In this document: piece after piece, positions 1 through 6,829 of the stretch
Position numbering within the stretch: position 1 is the stretch's first letter
Layout of the letters: each line of letters starts with the position of its first letter
Origin: Pelobacter sp. UBA6093
GTDB lineage: Bacteria; Desulfobacterota; Desulfuromonadia; Desulfuromonadales; Syntrophotaleaceae
Direction: 5' to 3'
DNA: 14,280 nt
NCBI GenBank assembly: GCA_002435955.1
Contig: DIWZ01000018.1
Span: 11,216 to 25,495 of the forward strand
The notes under the pieces: generated by a model
The model's input: the letters and a program-made list of their open reading frames with translations, nothing else
The model's database searches: none
Told to the model about the DNA's origin: nothing
Program-made: the position numbers and the translations under genes

Positions 1-1998
1 TTTGCCGGTCAGCAGGAAACCTATCTCAATATCCGCGGTGCAGATGACCTGCTCTTCGCCTGCCGCAACTGCTTTGCCTCCCTGTTCACCAACCGGGCGA
101 TGTCTTACCGGGTACATCACGGTTTCGATCACATGGCCGTGGCGCTGTCCATCGGGGTTCAGAAAATGGTGCGTTCCGACCTGGCCAGCGCCGGGGTCAT
201 GTTCACCATCTCCACAGAGACCGGCTTTCGTGACGTGGTCCTGATCAACGGAGCCTGGGGCCTGGGTGAAAACGTGGTGCGGGGGGCGGTCAATCCTGAT
301 GAATTTTTCGTCTTCAAGCCGACCCTCAAGCAGGGTTATCGTCCCATTATCAGCAAACACATCGGCAGCAAAAAGAAAAAGATTATCTACAGCCTCAACA
401 ACGGGCCCCAGTCGACCCACGAGATCACCGTATCGCAGGAGGATCGGGAGCGGTTCTGCCTGAATGATGATGAGGTGTTGAGTCTGGCGCGCATGGCCTG
501 TGTCATCGAGGATCATTACCAGCGGCCCATGGATATCGAGTGGGCCAAGGACGGCCAGACCGGCGAATTGTTTATTGTCCAGGCGCGGCCGGAAACCGTG
601 CAATCGGGGCTGCAGGGTAACGTACTGGAGGAATATCATCTGCAACAGAGCGGCGACGTCATTACCCGGGGGCGGGCGGTCGGCAGCAAGATCGGCGTCG
701 GCAAAGCCATGGTCATCAAGGACGCCGCTGAAATTGCGCGGTTTGAGGCCGGTGCCGTGCTGGTGACGGATATGACCGACCCCGACTGGGAACCGGTCAT
801 GAAAAAGGCCGCCGCCATCGTCACCAACCGCGGCGGCCGTACCTGTCACGCCGCCATTGTCAGCCGCGAACTCGGCATCCCATGCGTTATCGGTACCGGC
901 GATGGCACCACCGCCATCGCCGACAGCGATGCGGTGACCGTGTGCTGCTCCGAGGGGGAAACCGGATTTGTCTATAAAGGCGAACTGGCGTTTGAGATCA
1001 AAAAGACCGATCTGGAGGAGCTCAAGCGTCCGCGCACCAAGATCATGATGAATATCGGCAATCCCGAACAGGCCTTTGGCTTGCGCCGCATACCGAATGA
1101 CGGTGTCGGCCTGGCGCGTCTCGAATTCATCATCAATACCGCCATCCAGGCCCATCCCATCGCTCTGCTGCATCCTGACCGGGTTGCCGATCCGGCGGAG
1201 CGCGACAAGATTGCAGAGTTGATCGTGGGTTATCCCGACGGCGGCGAATATTTTGTCGATCAGCTCGCCCAGGGGGTCGCTACCCTCGCAGCGGCATTTC
1301 ACCCCAACGATGTGATCGTACGCATGAGCGATTTCAAGAGCAACGAATACGCCAACCTTCTCGGTGGGCGGGCGTTCGAGCCGGAGGAATCCAACCCCAT
1401 GATCGGGTTTCGCGGCGCATCGCGGTATTACGATGATCGCTATCGCGAGGGGTTCATGCTGGAGTGCCGGGCCATGAAACGGGTGCGTGAGGAGATGGGG
1501 CTCAAGAACGTCAAGTTGATGATCCCCTTCTGCCGTACCGTCGAAGAGGGGCGGCGGGTGGTCGAAGTCATGGCCGGCGCCGGCCTGGAGCGGGGTAAAG
1601 ACGGCCTTGAGTTGTATGTAATGTGCGAAATTCCGTCCAACGTGGTGCTGGCGGAGGAGTTCGCCGAGGTGTTCGACGGTTTTTCCATCGGTTCCAACGA
1701 CCTGACCCAACTGTTGCTGGGACTGGACCGCGATTCGGAGATCGTCGCCCATCTCTACGACGAACGTAACGAGGCGGTGACACGCATGATCGCCGACGTC
1801 ATCCGACGGGTCAAAGCGGTCGGTTGCAAGATCGGTATCTGCGGCCAGGCGCCGAGCGATTATCCGGAATTTGCCGCGTTTCTGGTGGAATGCGGCATCG
1901 ACAGCATTTCCCTCAATCCGGATACGGTGCTGGCTACCACCCTCAAGATCCTGGAACTGGAAACGAGACTGGATAAGCAGCTCGAAGCCGGGGGGTAA
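1..1998 (+). CDS. ppsA: Phosphoenolpyruvate synthase (pyruvate, water dikinase), 5'-truncated by window edge
   Basis: The frame is open from base 1 to a TAA at 1996-1998, giving 665 visible residues. By family length (about 790-800) roughly 135-140 N-terminal residues lie outside the window. The enzyme converts pyruvate, ATP and water to phosphoenolpyruvate, AMP and phosphate, the entry to gluconeogenesis from acetate- or lactate-derived carbon, in the cytoplasm. The visible part begins inside the N-terminal ATP-binding domain and passes the signature QARPETVQS. It then carries the phosphohistidine swivel domain, with GGRTCHAAIVSRELGIPC placing the phospho-accepting His at visible residue 283 (E. 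coli His421). The C-terminal TIM-barrel domain follows, with FSIGSNDLTQLLLGLDRD and the catalytic Cys in GICGQAPSD (visible residue 614). All key residues are present, so nothing suggests decay. No intrinsic terminator is visible after the stop; an inverted-repeat element follows within 20 bp. Confidence 0.97.
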   Translation, partial: FAGQQETYLNIRGADDLLFACRNCFASLFTNRAMSYRVHHGFDHMAVALSIGVQKMVRSDLASAGVMFTISTETGFRDVVLINGAWGLGENVVRGAVNPDEFFVFKPTLKQGYRPIISKHIGSKKKKIIYSLNNGPQSTHEITVSQEDRERFCLNDDEVLSLARMACVIEDHYQRPMDIEWAKDGQTGELFIVQARPETVQSGLQGNVLEEYHLQQSGDVITRGRAVGSKIGVGKAMVIKDAAEIARFEAGAVLVTDMTDPDWEPVMKKAAAIVTNRGGRTCHAAIVSRELGIPCVIGTGDGTTAIADSDAVTVCCSEGETGFVYKGELAFEIKKTDLEELKRPRTKIMMNIGNPEQAFGLRRIPNDGVGLARLEFIINTAIQAHPIALLHPDRVADPAERDKIAELIVGYPDGGEYFVDQLAQGVATLAAAFHPNDVIVRMSDFKSNEYANLLGGRAFEPEESNPMIGFRGASRYYDDRYREGFMLECRAMKRVREEMGLKNVKLMIPFCRTVEEGRRVVEVMAGAGLERGKDGLELYVMCEIPSNVVLAEEFAEVFDGFSIGSNDLTQLLLGLDRDSEIVAHLYDERNEAVTRMIADVIRRVKAVGCKIGICGQAPSDYPEFAAFLVECGIDSISLNPDTVLATTLKILELETRLDKQLEAGG

Positions 1999-2017
1999 CA
2001 ACAAACAAAAAATCAAA

Positions 2018-2163
2018 CTCGCGCCCGCTTGTTGCGCTCACTTAAGTCATGAAGTCACGAAGAGAAAACAACCTCAAAACAACAATAATAATTGTGAGAC
2101 GATGTAGTGAGAGGTTGTGTGGGTGGCTTTGTGTCTTGAGCGACTGGAAGGAGCGGGTGCGAG
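2018..2163. repeat. Imperfect inverted-repeat intergenic element, copy 1
   Basis: A roughly 146-bp element lies between ppsA and the DUF2179 gene. Its left arm (2018-2062) starts CTCGCGCCCG and continues through GCTCACTTAAG and TCACGAAG. Its right arm (about 2125-2163) reads GTGTCTTGAGCGACTG and ends GGAGCGGGTGCGAG. The arms are imperfectly complementary, so a transcript could form a long hairpin around an AT-rich centre (AACAACAATAATAATTG). The same arms recur in the same orientation at 10478-10613: the last 33 bases differ at one position while the centres are unrelated. Weak similarity extends outward on both sides (AAAATCA on the left, TAA on the right). The body has no coding potential. 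It resembles the short palindromic, MITE-like intergenic repeats found in many environmental genomes; the family identity is inferred. Confidence 0.8.
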
Positions 2164-2202
2164 GTAAGCGTATGTATCTGTTTGATGGAAGAGGAGTATC
2201 AA

Positions 2203-2790
2203 GTGGATTTTATCTTGCCCGATACCGGAACCTTCGGTTTGCTGCTATTGCCGCTGCTGGTGTTTTTCGCCCGCATCATCGACGTAAGCATCGGGACGTT
2301 GCGCATTATTTTCGTTGCTCGTTCCCTCAAGGTGTGGGCAGCGTTGCTGGGATTCTTCGAGTCGCTGATCTGGGTGGTGGCCATCAGTCAGGTCATGCAG
2401 AACCTGACCAACGTTTTGACCTACATCGCTTTTGCCCTGGGGTTTGCCATCGGCAATTATGTCGGCGTGTTCCTGGAAGAGCGCATCGCCCTTGGCAACC
2501 TGATTGTGCGCATCATCACCCGCAGAGATGCCACGGCGCTGACCGAACATCTGTGGAAGGCCGGCTACGGTGTGACCAACCTGCGGGCGCGCGGCGAAAC
2601 CGGACCGGTGCAACTCATCTTCACCGTCTGCCGAAGGCGCGACGTGCAGGATGTGCTACAAATGGTCAAACGATTCAACCCCCGTGCTTTCTATACCATC
2701 GAGGATGTTCGGTTTGTGCAGGACAATATCCCGACGTCCCTCCGCCGCCGCGGAGTCATGTCGCGCCTGGCGTTGCGCAATCGGAAATAA
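2203..2790 (+). CDS. DUF2179/UPF0316 family membrane protein
   Basis: The protein is about 195 residues with three hydrophobic segments near the N-terminus (about 10-26, 41-62 and 73-93). A soluble C-terminal half of about 100 residues carries the DUF2179 fold (VRIITRRDATALTEHL... and FYTIEDVRF). Motifs such as ARIIDVSIGTLRIIFVARS and GFAIGNYVGVFLEERIALG are typical of the UPF0316 family, which is broadly conserved in bacteria and lacks a firm function; the soluble domain has been suggested to bind a small ligand. The GTG at 2203 is chosen because AGGAG lies at 2192-2196, six bases upstream. An in-frame ATG at 2185 would add six residues but has no good ribosome binding site. The C-terminus is arginine-rich (SLRRRGVMSRLALRNRK), consistent with a cytoplasmic tail. 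The inverted-repeat element ends about 40 bp upstream of the start, so any promoter is in or before it. Confidence 0.85.
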   Translation: MDFILPDTGTFGLLLLPLLVFFARIIDVSIGTLRIIFVARSLKVWAALLGFFESLIWVVAISQVMQNLTNVLTYIAFALGFAIGNYVGVFLEERIALGNLIVRIITRRDATALTEHLWKAGYGVTNLRARGETGPVQLIFTVCRRRDVQDVLQMVKRFNPRAFYTIEDVRFVQDNIPTSLRRRGVMSRLALRNRK

Positions 2791-2819
2791 TTTAACCAAG
2801 TGCCGGGAGCTGGCAATCC

Positions 2820-3329
2820 TTACTCCCACATCCCTTGTTTGGCCTGGCGGGCCTCTGCTTCCGCCTGCAAGAAATCTTTTTTTAAGGAAAAATCAAACCG
2901 CCGGTAGACCACGGCGCAGCCTTGTTCGAGCAGGACCCTGTTGAGTATCCGGCCATCCGGCAGGATAACGTAGGCGAGCAACCGGCCGTAGGCGTCGTGT
3001 GAGGGATGTCCGGTGGTCAGGGCGACGGTCTGGCCGTAACTCTGTGCAATGACCAGGTCGCGGGCACGGATGTGGATGTTGCGAAGGGTGGCCGGGGCAA
3101 GGCCCTGCCGTTTGAAATAGCGGTCGCGTGTCGATGCTTTCTTTTCTGGCACGTCGATGCCAAGCAGTCGCACCTTGCCGATGCCGGCAACCTGGATGGT
3201 GTCGCCGTCATGGACCCAGGTGACCCGTCCGTGATGTACGGTGGCGGCGGAGGCAAGGACGGTCGCCAGCAACAGGCCCAGCAGAGTGGCGAGGACAATG
3301 CTCCCCTGCCTGCGGAGGCCCTCGGTCAT
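2820..3329 (-). CDS. Secreted staphylococcal-nuclease-like (thermonuclease) protein
   Basis: The product is 169 residues. Residues 1-29 form a signal peptide: a short basic start (MTEGLRRQG), a leucine/alanine-rich core and an ASA-A type cleavage region. A single SNase (OB-fold) domain follows at about 33-169. The residues that make the Ca2+ site and catalytic centre of staphylococcal nuclease are all present: Asp43 in HDGDT, Arg54 in VRLLGID, Asp59 and Glu62 in IDVPE, and Arg116 in AYGRLLAYV. It should therefore be an active exported phosphodiesterase that cleaves DNA or RNA; substrate and purpose are not visible. The start is set by an ATGA overlap with the stop of the upstream membrane-protein gene, implying translational coupling. 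The reading frame stays open upstream, but that extension overlaps the membrane gene and lacks hydrophobic or domain features. The gene is convergent with the DUF2179 gene, with 29 bp between stops. Confidence 0.9.
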   Translation of the reverse strand: MTEGLRRQGSIVLATLLGLLLATVLASAATVHHGRVTWVHDGDTIQVAGIGKVRLLGIDVPEKKASTRDRYFKRQGLAPATLRNIHIRARDLVIAQSYGQTVALTTGHPSHDAYGRLLAYVILPDGRILNRVLLEQGCAVVYRRFDFSLKKDFLQAEAEARQAKQGMWE

Positions 3330-3754
3330 CGGCTGCGCCCCCACAGGGTGCGAGCGAAGATGCCGGTGGCAGCCCCCCACACCAGGTTGTAAAGAATCAC
3401 AAAAATCGGCGTAAGAGTTCCCAGGCCCAGGCCTAGAATGCCGAATGCGGTTCGGTTGGGGAAGATGTAAAACAACTGCCAGGCGCTGGGGAGCAGGCTG
3501 ACCCACAATCCTTTACGCATCCACTGCTTGCGGCTGCGGGGGGAACTGACCGTAACACTGAAAACCATCCCCCAGAGGCCGCCCCACACCAGGCGCGGGT
3601 AGATCCAGGCCCCCGTCCAGTCCGGTGCCAGATTGACGCCGGACCATTGCGGCAGGCCAGCTGTCCCGACCAGCCAGGCTACGCCGCTGTTGGCAAGCGC
3701 ACCAAGCAGGCCGGCGCAGAAGCAGATGCATAACAGGCTTCTGGAGTCGTTCAT
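3326..3754 (-). CDS. Small integral membrane protein of unknown function
   Basis: The product is 142 residues and strongly hydrophobic. About four membrane helices are predicted by eye: 6-29, 53-70, 82-98 and 103-134. A loop rich in Trp and Pro (QWSGVNLAPDWTGAWIYP) lies between the first two. A basic loop (SPRSRKQWMRK) lies between the second and third. I do not recognise the family. The ATG at 3754 has GAGGG a few bases upstream. The stop overlaps the start of the nuclease gene as ATGA, so the two are very probably co-transcribed and translationally coupled. A role in handling or anchoring the exported nuclease is possible but purely contextual. The codon pattern and length support a real gene. 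Confidence 0.75.
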   Translation of the reverse strand: MNDSRSLLCICFCAGLLGALANSGVAWLVGTAGLPQWSGVNLAPDWTGAWIYPRLVWGGLWGMVFSVTVSSPRSRKQWMRKGLWVSLLPSAWQLFYIFPNRTAFGILGLGLGTLTPIFVILYNLVWGAATGIFARTLWGRSR

Positions 3755-3785
3755 TGAGCCCTCGTCACATGCAAGAAGGATGTTG

Positions 3786-3808
3786 AAAAAATCGGGCCAA
3801 GGGGCCGG
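3786..3808 (-). terminator. Probable intrinsic terminator after larE
   Basis: Read on the minus strand, CCGGCC-CCTT-GGCCCG forms a GC-rich stem with one mismatch. It is followed directly by ATTTTTT, about 30 bp beyond the larE stop codon. It would end the cysK-larE transcript before the membrane-protein/nuclease pair. The stem is short and interrupted, so read-through is possible. Confidence 0.5.
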
Positions 3809-3838
3809 GCAAAGGCCTATCTCGGATAAACCCGAAGC

Positions 3839-4660
3839 TTATGGGGCGGGCTGTTCCAGGGTTTCGTTCAGGCTGCCGGTGCGATAGCCTTCCAGGTCGA
3901 GGGCGACGTATGTGAACCCCGCAGCCCTGGCGCCCTGGACAACGGCCAGACGCGTTGTTTTCGTCAGCATGCCGGGAAACAACTCCGGAGCCACCTCGAT
4001 GCGTACGGTTTTGCCATGGTGGCGGGCGCGTGCCCCGTTGAAGCCAAGAGACCGCAATACGGTTTCGCAGCGTTCTATCTGTCCAAGCTGCTCGATATCG
4101 ATGGCGGTTCCGTAGGGGACCCGGGAAGCCAGGCAGGCAAACGCCGGGCGGTTCCAGGTCGGCAGGTCGAGTTGCCGGCTGAGGGTTCGAACAGCATCTT
4201 TGGTCAGACCGACTTCGGCCAGGGGAGAGCGTACGGCCAGTTCGAGGGCAGCCTGCTTGCCGGGACGATAATCGTCGCCATCGTCAAGATTGGTCCCGTC
4301 CAGCATCAGGGTGAACCCGTGCTGTCGTGCCGTTTCAATACACATCCCGAAAAGGGCTTTTTTGCAGTAATAACAGCGTAACGCGTCGTTGCGGACAACT
4401 TCCGGCAGGGTCAAAAGATCGCATCGGACAAGGATCTGACGCGCGCCGAGTTGCCGGGCGAGGGCCTGACTGTCCAGTTGTTCCCACTGTGGGAAGAAAG
4501 GTGATGCGGCGGTGATGGCCAACACCCCGTTGGTGCCGAGGGCATCCAGAGCGGCTCGCAGCAACAGGGTGGAATCGACCCCCCCGGAAAAGGCCACGGC
4601 GGCGGGGCCGAGACGCTTCAGCAATTGCAGCAGCTTATTATAGCTATCATCTATGGGCAT
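3839..4660 (-). CDS. larE: LarE, ATP-dependent pyridinium-3,5-biscarboxylic acid mononucleotide sulfurtransferase
   Basis: The product is 273 residues and acts in synthesis of the nickel-pincer nucleotide cofactor of lactate racemase and related LarA enzymes. It adenylates the carboxylates of the LarB product and inserts sulfur. An N-terminal PP-loop ATP pyrophosphatase motif, SGGVDS, lies at 25-30, followed by the LarE signatures LDGTNLDDGDDYRPG and RPAFACLASRVPYGT. The sulfur-donor cysteine of the family is present as Cys176. A CxxC pair, RCYYCK (Cys96 and Cys99), is also present. Family members with these three cysteines are reported to bind a [4Fe-4S] cluster instead of sacrificing a cysteine per turnover. 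The ATG at 4660 gives the usual length and clears cysK by 23 bp; its ribosome binding site is weak, and a GTG at 4729 in the same frame would overlap cysK. larA, larB and larC are not in this window. Confidence 0.93.
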   Translation of the reverse strand: MPIDDSYNKLLQLLKRLGPAAVAFSGGVDSTLLLRAALDALGTNGVLAITAASPFFPQWEQLDSQALARQLGARQILVRCDLLTLPEVVRNDALRCYYCKKALFGMCIETARQHGFTLMLDGTNLDDGDDYRPGKQAALELAVRSPLAEVGLTKDAVRTLSRQLDLPTWNRPAFACLASRVPYGTAIDIEQLGQIERCETVLRSLGFNGARARHHGKTVRIEVAPELFPGMLTKTTRLAVVQGARAAGFTYVALDLEGYRTGSLNETLEQPAP

Positions 4661-4683
4661 GTCAGGTTTTACCGATTGCAGGG

Positions 4684-5604
4684 TCAATCGAAGACCCCGA
4701 CGGACAGGTAACGTTCTCCTGTGTCGCACAAAATGGTGACTACGTTTTTACCCTTACCGAGACGTTCGGCCAGACGCAGCGCGGCAAACACGTTGGCGCC
4801 GGCGGAGATGCCGACGAACAACCCTTCTTCACGGGCCAGGCGGCGCGTGGTGCTGTAGGCTTCCTCATCGCTGACGGTCATGACTTCCTGGTAAATCGAG
4901 GTGTCGAGGACCTCCGGAATGAAGCCGGCTCCGATCCCCTGGATTTTGTGCACGCCAGGCGAGCCACCGGACAGAATTGGAGAGGCGGCCGGTTCCACCG
5001 CGGCGATGTGTACCTGGGGGTTATGACTGTGCAGGACGCGGCCGACGCCCGTAATGGTGCCTCCGGTGCCGACCCCGGCTACAAACGCATCAACCGGGGC
5101 ATCGAGGGCGGCAATGATTTCCGGACCGGTGGTCTGTTGATGAACCAGGGGATTGGCCGGGTTGCTGAACTGCATGGGGAGGTAATAACCGTGCTGCGCA
5201 GATAACTCCTCTGCCAGCGCAACCGAACCGCGCATTCCCTGGGTACCCGGCGTCAGAACCAGTTCGGCGCCGTACGCCGTCAGCAGGCGCCGCCGTTCGA
5301 TACTCATGGTTTCGGGCATGGTTAAAACCAGTTTGTAACCCTTGACCGCGCATACCAAAGCCAGGCCGATGCCGGTATTGCCGCTGGTCGGTTCGACCAG
5401 AGTGGCGCCGGGTTTGAGCAGACCACGGTTTTCGGCATCCTCGACCATCGACAGGGCGATGCGGTCTTTGACGCTGCCCCCGGGGTTGGCGTTTTCCATT
5501 TTGCCCCACACAGCTGCGCTATTTGGACCGGCCAGGCGGTTGATGCGTACCAGGGGGGTGTTGTGAATCTGTCCAAGGGTATTGTGGCTGATAACGGCCG
5601 GCAT
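4684..5604 (-). CDS. cysK: Cysteine synthase A (O-acetylserine sulfhydrylase)
   Basis: The product is 306 residues, a fold-type II PLP enzyme that makes L-cysteine from O-acetylserine and sulfide. Lys46 in NPGGSVKDR is the Schiff-base lysine. TSGNTG (73-78) forms the substrate-carboxylate loop, GTGGT (179-183) binds the PLP phosphate, and GISAGAN (about 265-271) carries the serine that contacts the pyridine nitrogen. The start is the ATG at 5604, which has a clear GGAGG six bases upstream; this matches the usual family N-terminus, and an upstream in-frame extension has no family features. The closely related cystathionine beta-synthase-like and O-phosphoserine-type enzymes cannot be wholly excluded, but length and motifs fit CysK. 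It leads a two-gene unit with larE, 23 bp downstream, which suggests supply of cysteine sulfur to cofactor synthesis. Confidence 0.95.
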   Translation of the reverse strand: MPAVISHNTLGQIHNTPLVRINRLAGPNSAAVWGKMENANPGGSVKDRIALSMVEDAENRGLLKPGATLVEPTSGNTGIGLALVCAVKGYKLVLTMPETMSIERRRLLTAYGAELVLTPGTQGMRGSVALAEELSAQHGYYLPMQFSNPANPLVHQQTTGPEIIAALDAPVDAFVAGVGTGGTITGVGRVLHSHNPQVHIAAVEPAASPILSGGSPGVHKIQGIGAGFIPEVLDTSIYQEVMTVSDEEAYSTTRRLAREEGLFVGISAGANVFAALRLAERLGKGKNVVTILCDTGERYLSVGVFD

Positions 5605-5834
5605 GGCATCCTCCGGGGATCCGTGATGATCGTGGATATAATGGAACGCAGCCCGAGCCCGGACTCTCGTCAACCCAGGTCAGGGGGGGCGCTGCTAATA
5701 ATCACAAGGAGGCTAGCATATCAGCCATTTGGGGCGATTAAAAGGTTTCTTTTCTCCCCTTTAAGATCCGTGCGGAGTTGACTTGTGTCACCGCGTGAGA
5801 ATGGTTTACTTGTAGGTGTGTGAAAGGGGGGGAG
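5605..5834. other. Divergent intergenic region between cysK and a hypothetical gene
   Basis: These 230 bp must hold the cysK promoter (leftward) and a promoter for the hypothetical gene (rightward). On the minus strand an extended -10-like TGATATGCT is present with only a poor -35. On the plus strand TTGACT at 5778-5783 has no good -10 at the right spacing. An AT-rich stretch with partial symmetry (GATTAAAAGG and CCTTTAAGATC, about 5739-5769) could be an operator. No SAM or T-box type leader was recognised. Exact promoters are not assigned. Confidence 0.35.
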
Positions 5835-6245
5835 ATGGACTTGACACATAATCTCATATTCCAGCCAAGGACTTTGGCCTGGATAGAGCAGACACGTGGC
5901 GGAGGCGTTTTGCCGGCGGTCTGGTTCGGCTGCCTGCATGGCATTCCGGCGCGGTTGGTTGTCGGACTGCGTACCGAGTCGTATCTTGCCGGGGACGATA
6001 GGCCGGTAAAGCGATTTTCCCTGTGCTGGATGCGGAACAGCTCGGTGACGGGGCCGTCGGAGGAAAAAGGGGTTGAGGATGAGATTGTGCGTCTAAGCTG
6101 TCATGACGGTCAGCTTGTTCGGGCCCATGGCGCCTTGACCTTGTGGGGGCAATTGGAGAAATTGACCATCGGCCAGCGAACCTTTTCCGTCGGACAGGTT
6201 GATTTGGTGCGGCTGTTGGGAACTTCAAGCCGGGCGGATGCCTGA
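5835..6245 (+). CDS. Hypothetical protein, family not recognised
   Basis: The product is 136 residues, predicted soluble, with no signal peptide, membrane helix or motif I recognise. The middle is mixed beta-like sequence (ARLVVGLRTESYLAGDD, RFSLCWMRNSS, EEKGVEDEIVRLSCHD). The ATG at 5835 follows a purine-rich AAAGGGGGGGAG, though the GGAG is very close to the start. A GTG at 5820 in the same frame would add five residues. The codon pattern on this strand looks ordinary for the region, whereas the overlapping reverse-strand frame is rich in Pro, Arg and Ser like a shadow frame. The gene is convergent with arsR, with 34 bp between stops. The function is unknown; it may be lineage-specific. Confidence 0.5.
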   Translation: MDLTHNLIFQPRTLAWIEQTRGGGVLPAVWFGCLHGIPARLVVGLRTESYLAGDDRPVKRFSLCWMRNSSVTGPSEEKGVEDEIVRLSCHDGQLVRAHGALTLWGQLEKLTIGQRTFSVGQVDLVRLLGTSSRADA

Positions 6246-6279
6246 CATTCAACCGATGACTGTGGAAGGCCTGAGAATA

Positions 6280-6621
6280 TCAGCGGCAAACTTTTTGCTG
6301 CAATCCCGGTTCGGCCAGACGGGATTGGTCGATTTGGCATTGTTTGATGGCGGGAAGGTGCTTGCCCAACGCGTCCATGACCTGCAACGCCAGGGGCATT
6401 TGCTTACTGGCCAGCGAGTAGTGTACCCAGATGCCGTCCCGGCGGTCCTCCACCAAGCCGGCATTTTTCAAAATGCCCAGATGCCGCGAGGCCGTCGATT
6501 GCGGCAATTGCAGAATCTCCATGATGCGGCAGACGCACACTTCGCCACCGAGTAGCAGATTCAGGATGCGCAGGCGGGTGGCGTGCCCCAGAGCTTTGAA
6601 TAGAGCGGTTGTTTTATGCAT
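6280..6621 (-). CDS. ArsR/SmtB-family metalloregulatory repressor
   Basis: The product is 113 residues with a winged helix-turn-helix: FKALGHATRLRILNLLL opens the fold and the recognition region is LPQSTASRHLGILKNAGLV (about 39-57). The wing is EDRRDGIWVHYSL. Cys29 and Cys31 in EVCVCRI occupy the alpha-3 metal site of arsenite- or cadmium-type ArsR proteins (ELCVCDL in ArsR). C-terminal Cys95 and Cys112 could add ligands. Such repressors leave DNA when they bind As(III), Sb(III) or soft metals. The ATG at 6621 is the family-like start; the frame is open further upstream, but that sequence does not look like protein. No ribosome binding site is visible, and the best promoter places the transcript start at or one base before the ATG. 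No arsenic transporter or reductase gene is adjacent, so the target is unknown; autoregulation and control of the divergent kinase are both possible. Confidence 0.88.
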   Translation of the reverse strand: MHKTTALFKALGHATRLRILNLLLGGEVCVCRIMEILQLPQSTASRHLGILKNAGLVEDRRDGIWVHYSLASKQMPLALQVMDALGKHLPAIKQCQIDQSRLAEPGLQQKVCR

Positions 6622-6628
6622 GTCTATC

Positions 6629-6657
6629 AAATTAATCCGGTTTTTAGGATGAGTCAA
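6629..6657 (-). promoter_or_regulatory. Candidate sigma-70 promoter of the arsR-type gene
   Basis: On the minus strand TTGACT (6652-6657) is followed by a 17-bp spacer and TAATTT (6629-6634). The -35 is strong and the -10 is a weak match. The predicted start of transcription falls at about 6621-6622, giving a leaderless or nearly leaderless message, consistent with the absence of a ribosome binding site. This is inferred from sequence alone. Confidence 0.4.
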
Positions 6658-6677
6658 GGAGGAAAATATCCCGGCTG

Positions 6678-6706
6678 GTGTCCAACCGGAAACCATGGAT
6701 GGACAC
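6678..6706. repeat. Inverted repeat GTGTCCA-N15-TGGACAC
   Basis: A perfect 7-bp inverted repeat is separated by 15 bases; a third GTGTCC follows at 6711-6716. It lies about 57-85 bp upstream of the arsR-type start and about 240 bp upstream of the kinase start. It could be an operator for a dimeric regulator. The binding protein is unknown. Confidence 0.4.
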
Positions 6707-6801
6707 GGTAGTGTCCCGCCTCGGGCGAGGCTGTGATCACTTTGCAAGTGCACCACTTTTCCTTGCGAGACCGTTTAAAAAAGCAGGAAAAGGATGAACA
6801 G

Positions 6802-6829
6802 TCGACAGCGAAAGTCGCATTGTTATAAG
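6802..6829 (+). promoter_or_regulatory. Candidate sigma-70 promoter of the histidine kinase gene
   Basis: TCGACA (6802-6807), a 16-bp spacer and TATAAG (6824-6829) each match the consensus at five of six positions. Transcription would begin near 6836, giving an untranslated leader of about 110 bases. Confidence 0.4.

Noticed and set aside
2049..2795. A 248-codon plus-strand frame overlapping the repeat and the DUF2179 gene
   Set aside because: It is out of frame with the clear membrane-protein sequence, begins inside the repeat and is rich in Arg, His and Cys as a shadow frame would be.
3330..3506. An N-terminal extension of the nuclease
   Set aside because: The extension overlaps the membrane-protein gene and would bury a clean signal peptide; the ATGA-coupled start is better supported.
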